From Mycoemilia scoparia (lineage: Eukaryota > Kickxellomycota > Kickxellomycetes > Kickxellales > Kickxellaceae): 64,000 nucleotides of DNA. Below, one piece after another: positions 21,543 through 32,780 of the stretch. The stretch's first letter is position 1, and each line of letters starts with the position of its first letter. The position numbers and the translations under genes are program-made. The notes beneath the pieces are model-generated. The model was not told where the DNA came from. It made no database searches and saw only the letters and a list, made by a program, of their open reading frames with translations. The stretch lies in contig JANBPU010000087.1 in the NCBI GenBank assembly GCA_027575805.1, positions 1 through 64,000 on the forward strand. The letters run 5' to 3'.

Positions 21543-21614
21543 TGCCAATAATGCGACTTGAACGCATATACTCCCTTTGGAAGAGGGATAGTTTACCAAT
21601 TAACCCATACTGGC
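21543..21614 (-). tRNA. trnG: tRNA-Gly(UCC)
   Basis: Acceptor GCCAGTA/TATTGGC; anticodon loop CTTCCAA. Confidence 0.88.
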
Positions 21615-21709
21615 TTATTAAATACATATATATATATGTATTAATATATATATAACTCTATAGATATATATATAAGAATCTATATAAGTATATATAAATA
21701 AAAAAATTA

Positions 21710-21792
21710 GCCCACTTGGAGAAATTGGTAAACTCAAACGACTTAAAATTGTTTGCACTATGTGCTTGTGCGTTCAAGTCGCACAGTGGGTA
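21710..21792 (+). tRNA. trnL: tRNA-Leu(UAA)
   Basis: Class II tRNA; acceptor GCCCACT/AGTGGGT, anticodon loop CTTAAAA, long variable arm. Confidence 0.9.
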
Positions 21793-21799
21793 AACAAAA

Positions 21800-21881
21800 G
21801 AGAAGCATGCATTTTGGTATTGCAATCACTCTGTAAAAGTGATGGTTTCGACCATTCTGGGTTCAAATCCCAGGCTTCTCA
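21800..21881 (+). tRNA. trnY: tRNA-Tyr(GUA)
   Basis: Class II tRNA; acceptor GAGAAGC/GCTTCTC, anticodon loop CTGTAAA, variable arm TGGTTTCGACCA. Confidence 0.9.
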
Positions 21882-21888
21882 ATATAAT

Positions 21889-21962
21889 AAGGGGAGATAG
21901 CTTAATGGTAAAGCTTACTGCTCATAACAGGAAAGATATAAGTTCGAATCTTATTCTCCTTA
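21889..21962 (+). tRNA. tRNA with CAU anticodon (Met or lysidine Ile)
   Basis: Acceptor AAGGGGA/TCTCCTT; anticodon loop CTCATAA. One of three CAU tRNAs in the window; which is initiator, elongator or Ile2 is not settled here. Confidence 0.8.
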
Positions 21963-21966
21963 TATA

Positions 21967-22039
21967 TGCGAATTAGTGTAATAGGTATGCATATGAGGCT
22001 CATGATCTCAAGGTGATTGTTCAAATCAATCGTTCGCAA
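21967..22039 (+). tRNA. trnM: tRNA with CAU anticodon (Met family)
   Basis: Acceptor TGCGAAT/GTTCGCA; anticodon loop CTCATGA. The 5' T with a 3' A at the top of the acceptor stem is a weak pair, as in initiators. Confidence 0.8.
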
Positions 22040-22051
22040 AATAATAAACCA

Positions 22052-22123
22052 GGTCTCTTCATCTAATGGTTAGGATTTGGCATCTTCATTGCCATCATGA
22101 TGGTTCGAATCCGTCAGAGATCA
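22052..22123 (+). tRNA. trnE: tRNA-Glu(UUC)
   Basis: Acceptor GGTCTCT/AGAGATC; anticodon loop TCTTCAT. Confidence 0.88.
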
Positions 22124-22135
22124 AATACTATATAT

Positions 22136-22207
22136 GGAATCGTAACTTAATGGTTAAAGTATTTGTTTGATAAGCAAAAAATAATGGTTCAATTCCATTC
22201 GATTCTA
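22136..22207 (+). tRNA. trnI: tRNA-Ile(GAU)
   Basis: Acceptor GGAATCG/CGATTCT; anticodon loop TTGATAA. Confidence 0.88.
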
Positions 22208-22220
22208 TTTTATATACAAT

Positions 22221-22290
22221 CGGCTTTGACCGTCTACGAAACGGCAACTTGGTATCTGACAAATACCTGCTTTCTTTAAGCTACAAAGCC
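22221..22290 (-). tRNA. trnD: tRNA-Asp(GUC)
   Basis: On the minus strand: acceptor GGCTTTG/CAAAGCC, D stem GCTT/AAGC, anticodon loop TTGTCAG, T stem CCGT/ACGG. The only minus-strand tRNA amid this plus-strand run. Confidence 0.85.
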
Positions 22291-22341
22291 TTAAAAATTG
22301 GAATAAAAATCACTAAATGATATATTTATATATATATTACA

Positions 22342-22414
22342 AGATTAGATATCTTAATGGTAAAGTATTGGGCTGCAAACCTAATTATGAGCGTTCGATT
22401 CGCTCTCTAATCTT
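22342..22414 (+). tRNA. trnC: tRNA-Cys(GCA)
   Basis: Acceptor AGATTAG/CTAATCT; anticodon loop CTGCAAA. Confidence 0.88.
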
Positions 22415-22419
22415 TAAAA

Positions 22420-22491
22420 GAGAGTATAGCTTAATGGTAAAGTATCAGACTTTTAATCTGCATGATTTGGGTTCAATTCCCAATACTCTTA
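22420..22491 (+). tRNA. trnK: tRNA-Lys(UUU)
   Basis: Acceptor GAGAGTA/TACTCTT; anticodon loop CTTTTAA. Only 5 bases after trnC. Confidence 0.88.
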
Positions 22492-22496
22492 TATAT

Positions 22497-22569
22497 GCCT
22501 CGATAGCTTAACTGGTAAAAGTATGGAACTGAAAATTCTAGGTAGGATGTTCGAGTCATCCTCGAGGCA
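22497..22569 (+). tRNA. trnF: tRNA-Phe(GAA)
   Basis: Acceptor GCCTCGA/TCGAGGC; anticodon loop CTGAAAA. Confidence 0.88.
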
Positions 22570-22577
22570 AAATTTAT

Positions 22578-22644
22578 AGCGGAAAAGGGTATGAATCCTT
22601 AATGTTCATGTATGAGATGAATGTTTTACTTTAAACTATTCCGC
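22578..22644 (-). tRNA. trnM: tRNA with CAU anticodon (Met)
   Basis: Acceptor GCGGAAT/TTTCCGC; anticodon loop CTCATAC. Short (67 bases) with a reduced D arm (GTTT/AAAC) and an unusual T arm. Third CAU tRNA. Confidence 0.75.
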
Positions 22645-22649
22645 CTATA

Positions 22650-22720
22650 TTGGATGAAGGGATTCGAACCCCTGTATATCGAATTCAAATTTCGATGCCT
22701 TACCTACTTGGCTACATCCA
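22650..22720 (-). tRNA. trnQ: tRNA-Gln(UUG)
   Basis: Acceptor TGGATGT paired with TCATCCA; anticodon loop ATTTGAA. Confidence 0.87.
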
Positions 22721-22721
22721 A

Positions 22722-22794
22722 TGCCGAATAAGTGACTTGAACACTTAATAAGTAATTTACAAAATTACTGCTTTACCAATTAAGCTAATCCGAC
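22722..22794 (-). tRNA. trnT: tRNA-Thr(UGU)
   Basis: Acceptor GTCGGAT/ATTCGGC; anticodon loop TTTGTAA. Confidence 0.87.
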
Positions 22795-22852
22795 ATTATA
22801 TATATTTATATATATATATCTATAGAGTTGAAATGAAAGATATCAAAGAAAA

Positions 22853-23683
22853 ATGGGATATTTACATCCATATAGTTTAAAATTAAATAAAATAGGTAAT
22901 TGATTAAATATAATTTATTTAGATTTTAATAATAGAATAAATTTAGAAAATATTATTACGAAAATCTTAAAAATATTTTTTCAAAAAAAATATTTAATTA
23001 GTAATCCTATATTTATTTATAAATATTCTAATAATATAAATATATTTATAGTTTTATTTGTATATGATATTAATTTTAAAGAAAATAATATTAATAGTAT
23101 TAATATTTTAGAAAAATTTTTTTATTCTAAATTAGGTATTAAATTAAAATTAAAAATTATTAAATTAAATTCACCTTTATATAATAGTGATATATTATCT
23201 CAATATTTAGCTTTAAATTTAAAAAAATATAGTTTATATAAAATATGAAGAAAATTAAAAAAAGTTATACGTATATTTAATTATGTTAAACATGAAAATA
23301 TATATTTTTCTATTAAAACATCTAAAGTTAAATGAAAAACTAAAAAAAATTCTAAACCTATACAATTTAATTATATGAAAATTAAAGAATTATATTTATC
23401 TAAAAATATTATTTCTAATATTGCTGGTATTAAATTAATTATAAAAGGTAGATTAATGAAAAGAAAAAATGCTAGTAGATCTAAAAAATATGTTTTTTCT
23501 AAAGGTGCTTTCCATTTTAATTCATCTGCTTCATTAATTGATTATAAATATAGTAATATATTAAATAAAGGTATTGGTGAATATTCTAATAATCTTTTTA
23601 ATTTATCTAAATTTAAATTAATACCTAAAAATGGTTCTATTGGTATTAAAGTATTTTTAAGTAATAATATTATTTTTAAATAA
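22853..23683 (+). CDS. rps3: Mitochondrial small-subunit ribosomal protein uS3m
   Basis: 276 residues, start MGYLHPYSLKLNKIGNWLNI at 22853; an earlier ATG at 22833 is out of frame and stops quickly. Two TGA codons are read as Trp (GNW, KIWRKL). Very Lys/Ile/Asn-rich, as fungal mtDNA-encoded S3 usually is. The C-terminal domain is recognisable: NIAGIKLIIKGRLMKRKNAS, RSKKYVFSKGAF, and NGSIGIKVFL, equal to the GR...R-A-RS...KG and GVKVWI signature. Component of the mitoribosome small subunit. Free-standing, between the tRNA cluster and atp9. Confidence 0.88.
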
Positions 23684-23866
23684 TAAAAATTAAATATTAT
23701 TTATTAATATTATAGATATATATAGTATATTATAATATCTATATATAATAATATTATATAATATTATATATATTTATATATAATGTAAATTATATTATAT
23801 ATATTTATTATAAATATATATAAATATATATGTATATTTGTTTTAAACGCTATATTCAAAATTAAA

Positions 23867-24088
23867 ATGTTAGCTTGTGCTAAATTAATAGCAGCTGGTT
23901 TAGCTGTATTAGCTTTAGGTGGTACTTCTTTAGGTATTGCTAATGTATTCTCATCATTAATATCATCATTTAGTAGAAATCCTTCATTAAAAGGACAATT
24001 ATTTAGTTATGCTATATTAGGCTTTGCGTTAACAGAAGCAATGGGTTTATTTGCTTTAATGATGGCTTTCTTATTTATTTATGGTTAA
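23867..24088 (+). CDS. atp9: ATP synthase subunit c (subunit 9)
   Basis: 73 residues: two membrane helices joined by the polar loop [14 protein letters not shown], with the proton-carrying Glu in [17 protein letters not shown]. Membrane ring subunit of F1Fo ATP synthase. The stop codon forms the start of a TAATTCC motif. Confidence 0.97.
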   Translation: MLACAKLIAAGLAVLALGGTSLGIANVFSSLISSFSRNPSLKGQLFSYAILGFALTEAMGLFALMMAFLFIYG

Positions 24089-24092
24089 TTCC
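24086..24092 (+). promoter_or_regulatory. TAATTCC motif at the atp9 stop
   Basis: Stop codon TAA plus TTCC; see nad5, atp8 and cox2 for the same arrangement. Confidence 0.45.
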
Positions 24093-25855
24093 TTATATAT
24101 AAAAAATAACGAGTCATTATAAAAAATGTAACTATTATTCCATTTCTCTTATTTAATATATATTAAATATAACTATCTAATTAAAAAAAATTTTTCTTAT
24201 ATAAAAAATCCATTTAATATATAGTAATAAAACCTATATATATAAAGGTTAATATATATTTATTATATATATATATTTATTATATATGTACTATTTAGTA
24301 TTTAATTTATTTATATATTATATCATAAATATTCTTCAATCGTAAAAATTTTTTTATTATTTTATCTTGAATTATTCAATTAAAAAAATTTCTACCCAAA
24401 TTTATAAGAAAATATGGGCCATTATATATAAATTAAATACAAGAAACAATTATTAATAATATTATTAATATATAAGAAAGTATTAAATAATCGATTTAAT
24501 ATTTTCTTATAAATATATTACAATCATATAAATAATTATAATAAATTTATTAATATTACTATATCTTTAGATAAACATATATAGTATATTGGTGATTTAA
24601 TAAATTAAATCTTCGAGATATTATAATAAAATTGAAAAATAAATATATAATATGGTATAATATATTTATTTTCATAAATAATGTTATATCATTTATTAAT
24701 TTTATATAAATTAAAAATTCTTTAATATTTTTAGTTAATAGATCTATATTAATATTAAAAACTATTATAATAATTTTACTATTATTTACTATTATAATTA
24801 TAAACTCTAATTTATTTTTAACCTATTGGTTCAATTTGCTGTAATATAAGATTTTTATATTTTAAATTACTAGATCTCCGTTTACGGTGTTATATCAAAA
24901 ATAAGGTTTATTTATATATAGATCATTATTAAAAATGGCGTCATTGGTTTTTATTTTAATTTTATTAGTAAAATATAATATTTTGATAATTATTGATGCA
25001 TATTTATAGATATCCTCTAATATTTACCCATATTTTATTAAAAATTATATAAATTGTTTAATATATACTTAAAAAAAATATATAAAATTAGCTATAAAAA
25101 AAATAATCCTATATAATTTATGGATTAATCAAGTTAAACATGAATTTATATTTATATATTATTTCTATATAATATGAGATAGTTTAATTGTTCCATTTAT
25201 TGAACCCTGTTTTCTATATTATAAAAAAAATAATTATCTTTTTTAATTCTCGGTGACCCGAGATTATAATTCAATATATATATATATTTTAATAGCTATA
25301 TATTTCTTTTAATCAAAATATATATTTGAATAATAATAGATTATTATTTAATTTTAATATAATAAGTAGAACATATTATTATATATAGTATATAATTAAT
25401 AGAACATTATATATAAAAAATAGAATATTATTATATATAATTAATAGAATATATAATAATATTATATAAATATATGTAAATTTATATAAAAATACCTCTA
25501 TATATACATTTTTTATTCCATATAATATTTTACTATATTATATATATAAATTATTAATATTATTTCTAATTTTCTGTATATATATAAATTTAATAATATA
25601 ATTATCTATAATTCTTTCATTTTATAGAAATTCGGTATATTTAAATAACCTATTTAAATATATAATGACCCGTAAATTTATAAACATAGGAAAATATATT
25701 AATAGATTTAAATATTATTAATAGCAGTATTTCATTAAAATAATACATAACAATATATTGTAATTGTTATTAAAGTCATTTTAGAGTTAATAATCCATCA
25801 CAGCAGCGGCAGCAGTGGTTAATAAAAATAAAAGAAGAAAAACAATATATAATAT
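24089..25855. other. Long AT-rich non-coding region
   Basis: About 1.77 kb without a recognised gene in any frame. It holds dense AT runs, a hairpin TCTCGG-TGAC-CCGAGA near 25237, a fragment CTCCGTTTACGGTG (24877) related to the palindrome family, and a GC cluster of CAG/CGG triplets (25801-25817) just before atp6. A replication or transcription start region is possible but not shown. Confidence 0.5.
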
Positions 25856-28183
25856 ATGTATATATTTAATCCATTAGAACAATTTGAAGTACAAAATTTA
25901 TTTTACATATCAAGTCCATTAGGAACATTTTCAATTACAAATTCAGCATTATATTTATTTATTGCAACTATTTTTAGTTATATTATATTAAAAACGGCAT
26001 CTAAATCACAAAATTTAATAATAGGTAATAATTTTATAATATTAATAGAATCATATTATAAATCTGTATCATCTATAGTAAAAGATCAAATAGGTAAAGA
26101 ATATGAAATATATTTACCATTTATATTTGCATTATTTAATTTAATATTATTTTCTAATTTTGTAGGTTTAGTACCATATGGTTTTTCAGTTACAGCTCAT
26201 TTTGCTTTAACTTTAAGTTTTAGTATGGCTATAATAGCTGGTGTTACAATAATAGGTTTTGAGAAATATGGTTTAGGTTTCTTTGCTACTTTAGCACCTT
26301 CAGGTACACCATTAGGTTTAGTACCTTTACTAGTTGGAATCGAATTCTTATCATATTTAGCTAGAGCTTTAAGTTTAGGTATTCGATTAGCTGCTAACAT
26401 ATAAAAGTAAAAATAGGTTTTTACTTAATGTGTAAAAGAATCAAACTCCGGGGAAGCCCTAAAGCTTTAATAACTAAAAATAAAACGTAAAGTTCTTATT
26501 TGGCCCAGCTAATCACTGAGGGTATAGTAATATCATTAAAGATTCTAGTAATAGAAATGGGTGATCGCGGATCTAAATCAGCTAAATATAATAGTATACG
26601 CTGTAAAAGAGCAACGAGTAGACGGTTCTTCAATATTTTTTTATTGTAAGGTGTACTCTAGTCGCCGGGAAATCCGGTTCTCGGAAGAAATAAAGTAAAT
26701 CGAGATTAAAGATAACACAATAGCCTATCCTTATAATATTTTATGAAAAAAGTAAATTAAAATAGTTATATTATAAATTTCTATAATTTAATATTAAAGT
26801 TTATTTTATACACACCTTTAAAGAAAAGGTAATCAAGGTGGTACCTTAGATTACACTTTTAAAGAAAGGATAAAATTGTGAACGATTTATTACTAAAAAT
26901 TTAATAAAAAAATCTATAAATTCTCATAGAATAAATTTAAACAAAATAAGATCACATAGTTTATATTTTTCATCATCTGATCGCAGATTAATATCAACAT
27001 CATTAAATTTAATCATAGGTAATGAAAGAAAGATTATAAGATTATTTTCAACAAAGATTAATGATTTTAAAAATTCTTCTGATTTGATAGTATTTTCGAA
27101 TGCTGATAAAGATAAATTAGCTATTCTTAATTATATTAAAGGTAAAGCAGGGATTTATTTGTGAATTAATAAATTAAATGGTAAAAAATATATAGGTAGC
27201 TCGGTAAACTTAAGACGTAGATTATTGGAATATTATAATGTTAATAGATTATTAAATGAAAAAACTATGCCTATATATCTTTCATTATTAAAATATGGTT
27301 ACCAAAATTTTAGTTTTACTATATTAGAATTCTGTAAGATTGATAACCTTATATCTAGAGAAAAACACTTTTTTGATATATATTCTCCAGAGTATAATAT
27401 ATTAAAAACTCCTGGTAGTCCTAATAGAGGAAGGGGATGAACACATTCAGAAGCTACTATAGAAAAAATACGTATAGCTATTAATAAAAGAACTAAATTA
27501 CCTGAATTTTTAGCTAAAATGTCAATTGATCAATCTAGTGGTATTAAAGTAGAAGTAACTGATATAGAAACTCAGACTTCTACTACATATCATGCCATTA
27601 GAGCGGCAGCTCGTGCTTTATCCATTGACAAAAGATATATTGAACATTATATTTATTTAAATCAAGATAAACCTGTTTTAGATAAATATACTTTTAAATT
27701 AATTAGTAGTAATGATGAAAATTTTAATTCTTTTAATGACCCTTCAATTAAAATTCAAAAAACAAGTAAAAAGATAGAGGTTACTAATGTGCAAATTAAG
27801 AAGGTTACATTATATCCTTCTATAGGTGCAGCAGCTAGAGCCTTAGGTTATCATCAAGCTAGTATATCTTTATACTTAAAAAAAAATAGGACTAAACCTT
27901 TTAAAGGTTTATATTTATTTAAGTGTGTTTAAAATTACTGGTTATATAAAAATTTAAGGATAAATTTGTGTGACGAACAGCTGGTCATATTTTATTAAAT
28001 ATAATTTCTAGTTTTATATATAAATTTATTTCAATGGGTATAATAATTAGTATTTTATCTATTATACCTTTTACATTATTTATAACATTAGTAGGATTAG
28101 AAGTAATAGTAGCTATATTACAAGCATATGTATGATGTGTATTAACATCTATATATATAAAAGATTCTTTAATTTTACATTAG
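25856..28183 (+). CDS. atp6: ATP synthase subunit a (subunit 6), 2 exons
   Basis: Exons 25856-26400 and 27976-28183, 250 residues. Proton channel subunit of the Fo sector. The conserved SLGIRLAANI|TAGHILLNI contains the essential Arg in exon 1 and is split by the intron; C-terminal LVGLEVIVAILQAYVWCVLT is in exon 2. The join follows U|G. The start MYIFNPLEQFEV is at 25856. TAATTCC occurs about 28 bases after the stop (28209). Confidence 0.95.
26401..27975 (+). mobile_element. atp6 intron, group I, with GIY-YIG ORF
   Basis: A 1575-base intron. Core blocks (CCCTAAAGCTTTAATA, GATCGCGGATCTA, AAGAGCAACGAGTA, GTGTACTCTAGT) occupy 26440-26690 and match nad5 intron 1. Confidence 0.85.
26868..27932 (+). 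CDS. GIY-YIG homing endonuclease with NUMOD-type repeats
   Basis: The frame is open from about 26868 to the TAA at 27932 (TGA = Trp), but has no ATG before the catalytic domain, so it probably starts at a non-ATG codon. GIY-YIG domain: KAGIYLWINKLNGKKYIGSS, VNLRRRLLEYY, then REKHFFDIYSPEYNILKT and GSPNRGRGWTHSE. Two repeats with AAARAL (ITDIE..., YPSIGAAARALGYHQASIS) look like NUMOD1 DNA-binding modules. Upstream residues are Ser/Arg-rich (RSHSLYFSSSDRRLISTS, IIRLFSTK), reminiscent of a mitochondrial presequence. Confidence 0.8.
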
Positions 28184-29327
28184 ATATTATTTTTTTTTAT
28201 AATAAAATAAATAATTCCTTTTTATTTATATAGAATATAATTATAAATTCAAATGTGTATATATTGAATAGTGTATAAGATATATAAATAAAAATCAAGG
28301 AAAAAAAGAAATTATAGTGGATGACTAGCCATTATATTTAAAGAGGTTAAAACCAAAATACTATATAAAAAATAATGAAATAGTAGAATCTTAATAACAT
28401 ATAATATATTATAATATATTATAAAGTAAAAACAATTGTTATAAAAACCTACATAATTGAAACATCTTAATAAGTAGAGGAAAAGAAATCAATCGAGATA
28501 CTTAAAGTAGTGGTGAGCGAAATAAGTAATAGTCTGGATATATATCCAACTTAATATATATATATTTATCAAAAAGTTGGAAAACTAAATCCATAGATGG
28601 TAATAGACCAGTGAGAAAAAAAATATATTAAGTAAAAAAGTAAAATGAGAGAAAACTTGTTTGAAAATAGGGAAACCATTCTCTAAGACTAAATATAATA
28701 TAATGAGCGATAGAGTAAAGTACCGTGAGGGAACAGTTGAAAAGAAGTAAAAAGGAAACTTTGTAGATAACTAGTGAAATAGATCCTGAAACTGTAATTT
28801 TATAAGTAGTGAGAAAATATATATTATATATCACATACCTCTTGCATAATGGGTCAGCAAGTTAATAATAGGAGCAAGAATAAATTCTTAGTGAAAACAA
28901 GTTTTAAAAAGCGATAAGTTCCTATTATTAGACCCGAAACCAAGTGATCTTTCTATGATCAAGTTATAAGACTGAACTGAAGTTTGTTGCAATAAACTCA
29001 GATGAATTGTGGAAAGGGGTGAAAGTCCAATCTAACTTGGAAATAGCTGGTATTCTGCGAAAACTATTTTAGTAGAACATTCTTTGTAAATTATATATAA
29101 TTTTGCTATTGATTTCATACTAATGGTTTAATTGGGGGAGTATTATTCTTCTATCATTGGAATCTAACCATAAAATAAAATTATAAGAAATTTAAAGAAT
29201 AGTCAGACTTATTGTGATAAGATAGTAAGTCAAAAGGGAAATAGCCCAGAACCTAATTTAAGGTCCCTAATTAATAACTAAGTGAAAAAAAGAGAGTTTT
29301 GCTTATTATTCAATCCTGTAGTGGGCT

Positions 29328-30727
29328 TGGAAATTCAGGCCCTCATTATTAAAATGATAAAAATACGGCAATGTGCTGGGAATTCCTAAAGCTTTAACTA
29401 TATATTAAATATATTTAAATATTTTAATTGTAACAAAGTTAACATTTCACATAGCTTGATTATGGGAAATGGGGCGTAGCCTAGATATAACAATGGATAA
29501 TCAGCAGAAAACCAAAGGAATATATATTCTGAGTAGATTTTTTAACGACTATACGCCGTAAATTTTATATATTTATGAAATATAAGAGATACCGTAGAAA
29601 AATATTAGTAAAAGTATTAATTGTGGCAAAAATTAATATATTAATATAAACGAAGTGTCAAAAATATTAAAAAATGTAGGAAATAAAAAAATTTTTGAAC
29701 CTTATTATATAACAGGTTTAACTCAAAGTGATGGATCATTTTTTGTAACAATCAGTAAGAATAAGAAATCAAAATTTGGAATAAGAATTAGACCTACTTT
29801 TACTATAACTCAAGATTTAGATTCTTTATCAATATTAGAAAAAATAAAAGCTTATTTTAATTGTGGTTATATAAGTATAAATAAAAAAAGAAATTCAGCA
29901 GAGTATGTTGTAAATTCTAAAAATGATTTACAAAATATAATCATAAAACATTTTAATAAATATCCATTATTTTTATCAAAACAAAAATCTTTTTTAATAT
30001 TAGAAAAAATAGTCAATATGTTGATTAATAAAGAACATTACGATATAAAAATATTAGCAAATATAATTAAATTAAAATATTCTATGAATATATATACTCC
30101 TACGGAGATTATTGAACAAGAAAAGGCTATGTTTAAATATTTAGGATTAAAATATGACTATTTAACAGAAATTTCTAATATTCCAAATATAAAAGATTAT
30201 ACATTAAATGAAAATTATATTATAGGATTTATAGATGGAGATGGTAGTTTTCATATATCATTTAAAGAAAATTTTAATATTCAAATAGGATTTCATATTA
30301 CTCAACATTATTCAGAAATTAAATTATTAGAAAAAATAAATTATTTTAATTGTGGAATTATTAAAAATAAAAGTAATACAGAAATTAGATATCAAATAGA
30401 TAATTTTAATGATATATGTACAATATTAATACCATTTATGGATAAATATACATTATATACAAATAAGATTTATCATTATTTAATATTTAAACATGTATGT
30501 GAAATAAAAAAAAATAATGATATTTTATCAGATATTAAAATGAAAGAAATTATTGAATTAGCTTATAATATGAATAAAGAAGGTAAAAGAAGGAAATTTA
30601 CAAAAGAGGAATATATACAAAAATATATATCTCTATAATTCCATTATATTATTTCCCCTAAATGGGTATATTTATTATATAAAATTATGATATAGTCTAA
30701 ACAATAATGAAAGTTATTGAAAATTTG
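29328..30727 (+). mobile_element. rnl intron 1, group I (domain II)
   Basis: A 1400-base intron between GGGCT and TGGAAGCAGCC. Core: GTGCTGGGAATTCC, AATCAGCAGAAAACC, then the ORF. Confidence 0.82.
29655..30638 (+). CDS. LAGLIDADG endonuclease in rnl intron 1
   Basis: 327 residues from a GTG at 29655 (no nearby ATG in frame). Motif 1 YITGLTQSDGSFFVTI near residue 20, motif 2 [16 protein letters not shown] near residue 190: a complete double-motif enzyme. A block TATTAATTGTGGCA 26 bases before the start is also found before the rnl intron 2 ORF. The stop is embedded in TAATTCC. Confidence 0.88.
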   Translation: MSKILKNVGNKKIFEPYYITGLTQSDGSFFVTISKNKKSKFGIRIRPTFTITQDLDSLSILEKIKAYFNCGYISINKKRNSAEYVVNSKNDLQNIIIKHFNKYPLFLSKQKSFLILEKIVNMLINKEHYDIKILANIIKLKYSMNIYTPTEIIEQEKAMFKYLGLKYDYLTEISNIPNIKDYTLNENYIIGFIDGDGSFHISFKENFNIQIGFHITQHYSEIKLLEKINYFNCGIIKNKSNTEIRYQIDNFNDICTILIPFMDKYTLYTNKIYHYLIFKHVCEIKKNNDILSDIKMKEIIELAYNMNKEGKRRKFTKEEYIQKYISL

Positions 30728-31436
30728 TGGAAGCAGCCATCTATTAAAGAAAGCGTAATAGCTCAAGGAGAGAACATATATATGTGTTCTGTTGTAAAGC
30801 ATCAAAAATGTAAGGGTCTAAGTTATTAACCGAAAATAGGTAAAAGGTAGCAGAACATTCAGTAAATGATATGAAAAAGAATATATATTTTTTTTCTGTA
30901 TCTGAAGAGATAATGCTGACATGAGTAGCTATAAGAAATATAATAAATATTTCCGCCGAAAATTAAAGGTTTTTAAAAAAATTGTTAAACGATTTTAAAA
31001 TAAACGGTCTCTAAGATTTAAAGCAAAAGGTTTAAATTGATGAGTATATATATATATAATAATATATATATATATATCTTTTAGAGTTATATATATATAT
31101 ATTATCTGGAAAATAATATATTTTACCGTACTAAAACCGACACTGGTAAATAGGTTGAGTATACTAAGGCGTTTGAGAGAATCATCTTGAAGGAACTCGG
31201 CAAAATACTTCTGTAACTTAGGGATAAAGAAGGGTATATATATATACTGACACAAAATAGAAGAGAGCAACTGTTTACTAAAAACACAGGACTTTGCAGA
31301 GACTATTGTCTAAGTATAAAGTCTGATACCTGCCCGGTGCTAGTCAGCTAAAAAATAATAGTCAGAAAATATATTTTCTATTGCTATTATTATAACCTGT
31401 AGTAAACGGCGGTCCTAACTATGAGGATCCTAAGGT

Positions 31437-32780
31437 AGAAAATTTGCTGCCTCGTGTATTAGAAATAATACATAGAAAAAAATATCAAAGAAAATTAAAA
31501 ATTCTTTTGATATAACTAACTCATAACGGTGAAGCCTAAGGTTTTTATAACTATGGTAATACCGTGGGAAGATATATTTATATATCCCCGTAACGACTTT
31601 GAATATATATATTCGGGATAATTTAAGATTATTAGAAATTAAATTATAATACGTTAGATTTTAATTAAATAAATAAAATTTATATGATATAAATATAGGC
31701 ATATATAAATATTAATTGTGGCATATATATAAATATTTATAAATGAATTTAAAATTATTTGATTTACACCCTGATTGAGTAAGTGGTTTTACTCAAGCAG
31801 ATGGTTGTTTTAATATAAGTTTTAGAAGAACAAAAAATTCTAAAAAAGTAAAATTTTTACCAAGAGGTAGATTTATAATATCACAACATATAAAAGATGA
31901 ACAATTAATATTATCTATTAAAAATTTTTTTAAATGTGGGATAATAATAAAAAATAAAAAAGAAATACACTTTGTTGTAAATTCTATAGATGAATTATTA
32001 TCAATTATTATACCTCATTTTATTAAATATCCTTTAAAAAGTGGAAAATATATAAGTTTTAAATATTTTGAAAAAATTATAATATTAATGAAAGAAAAAA
32101 AACATTTAACTGAAAAAGGTTTAATAGAAATAGTAAAATTAGCATATAATATGAATCCATTAGGAATAAGAAAAATAAGTAAAGAAGAATTATTATATAA
32201 TTTAAATTTAAAACAAAATGATTTAAATCAAAATAATCTAAATTTAGATATTCAAAAAATAACATCTAAATCAATAAATTTATGATTTATTGGAGGATTG
32301 ATTCAAGGAGATGGTTGTTTTAATATAAGTTTTAAAAAAACAGGTATTTGTTATTTAAGATTAATAATAGTTCAAGATATATATTCGAAGAATCTTTTAT
32401 ATGAATTATTAAAATTTTTTACAGTTGGTAATGTAATAGATTGTAAAGTTAATATGTTTAAATATACAGTTTTAAAAATTGAAGATTTAAATAAAAAAGT
32501 ATTACCAATTTTATCTAATGAACCAAATCTTTTATTTTTAGATAAACAAAAACAATTTGAAATATTTAAAAAAATTAATTCTTTAATGATAAATAAAAAA
32601 CATTTAACTAAAGAAGAAAAATTAAATATAATTGAATTAGCATATAATATGAATTGATATGGAGGTAAAAGAAAATTAACTAAAGAAGAATTTATTTCTA
32701 AAATAAATATGAAAATTTAAATTTTAATTTATTAAAATAAGGTATAGTCTAAATAGATAGGAAACTATATTAAATAATCG
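31437..32780 (+). mobile_element. rnl intron 2, group I (domain IV)
   Basis: A 1344-base intron between CCTAAGGT and AGCAAAATTC, the widely used site near E. coli position 1923-1925. Confidence 0.82.
31743..32720 (+). CDS. LAGLIDADG endonuclease in rnl intron 2
   Basis: 325 residues with TGA as Trp. Motifs WVSGFTQADGCFNISF (residue 12) and WFIGGLIQGDGCFNISF (residue 180). Both domains share the tail pattern LAYNMN. Gln replaces the first Asp in both motifs, but the catalytic Asp before Gly is kept. Start ATG at 31743. Confidence 0.88.

Noticed and set aside
22221..22290. Plus-strand tRNA-Val(GAC)-like fold
   Set aside because: The plus-strand fold has no proper T loop or D arm; the minus strand folds as a complete tRNA-Asp(GUC).
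22317..22511. 64-aa ORF in the plus-strand tRNA cluster
   Set aside because: It runs across trnC, trnK and the start of trnF; not a protein gene.
26197..26400. Minus-strand ORF of 67 aa antisense to atp6
   Set aside because: Shadow of the conserved atp6 exon; Lys/Pro-rich with no recognisable motif.
28628..28834. Minus-strand ORF within rnl
   Set aside because: Lies in conserved LSU rRNA sequence (domain I), and antisense to it.
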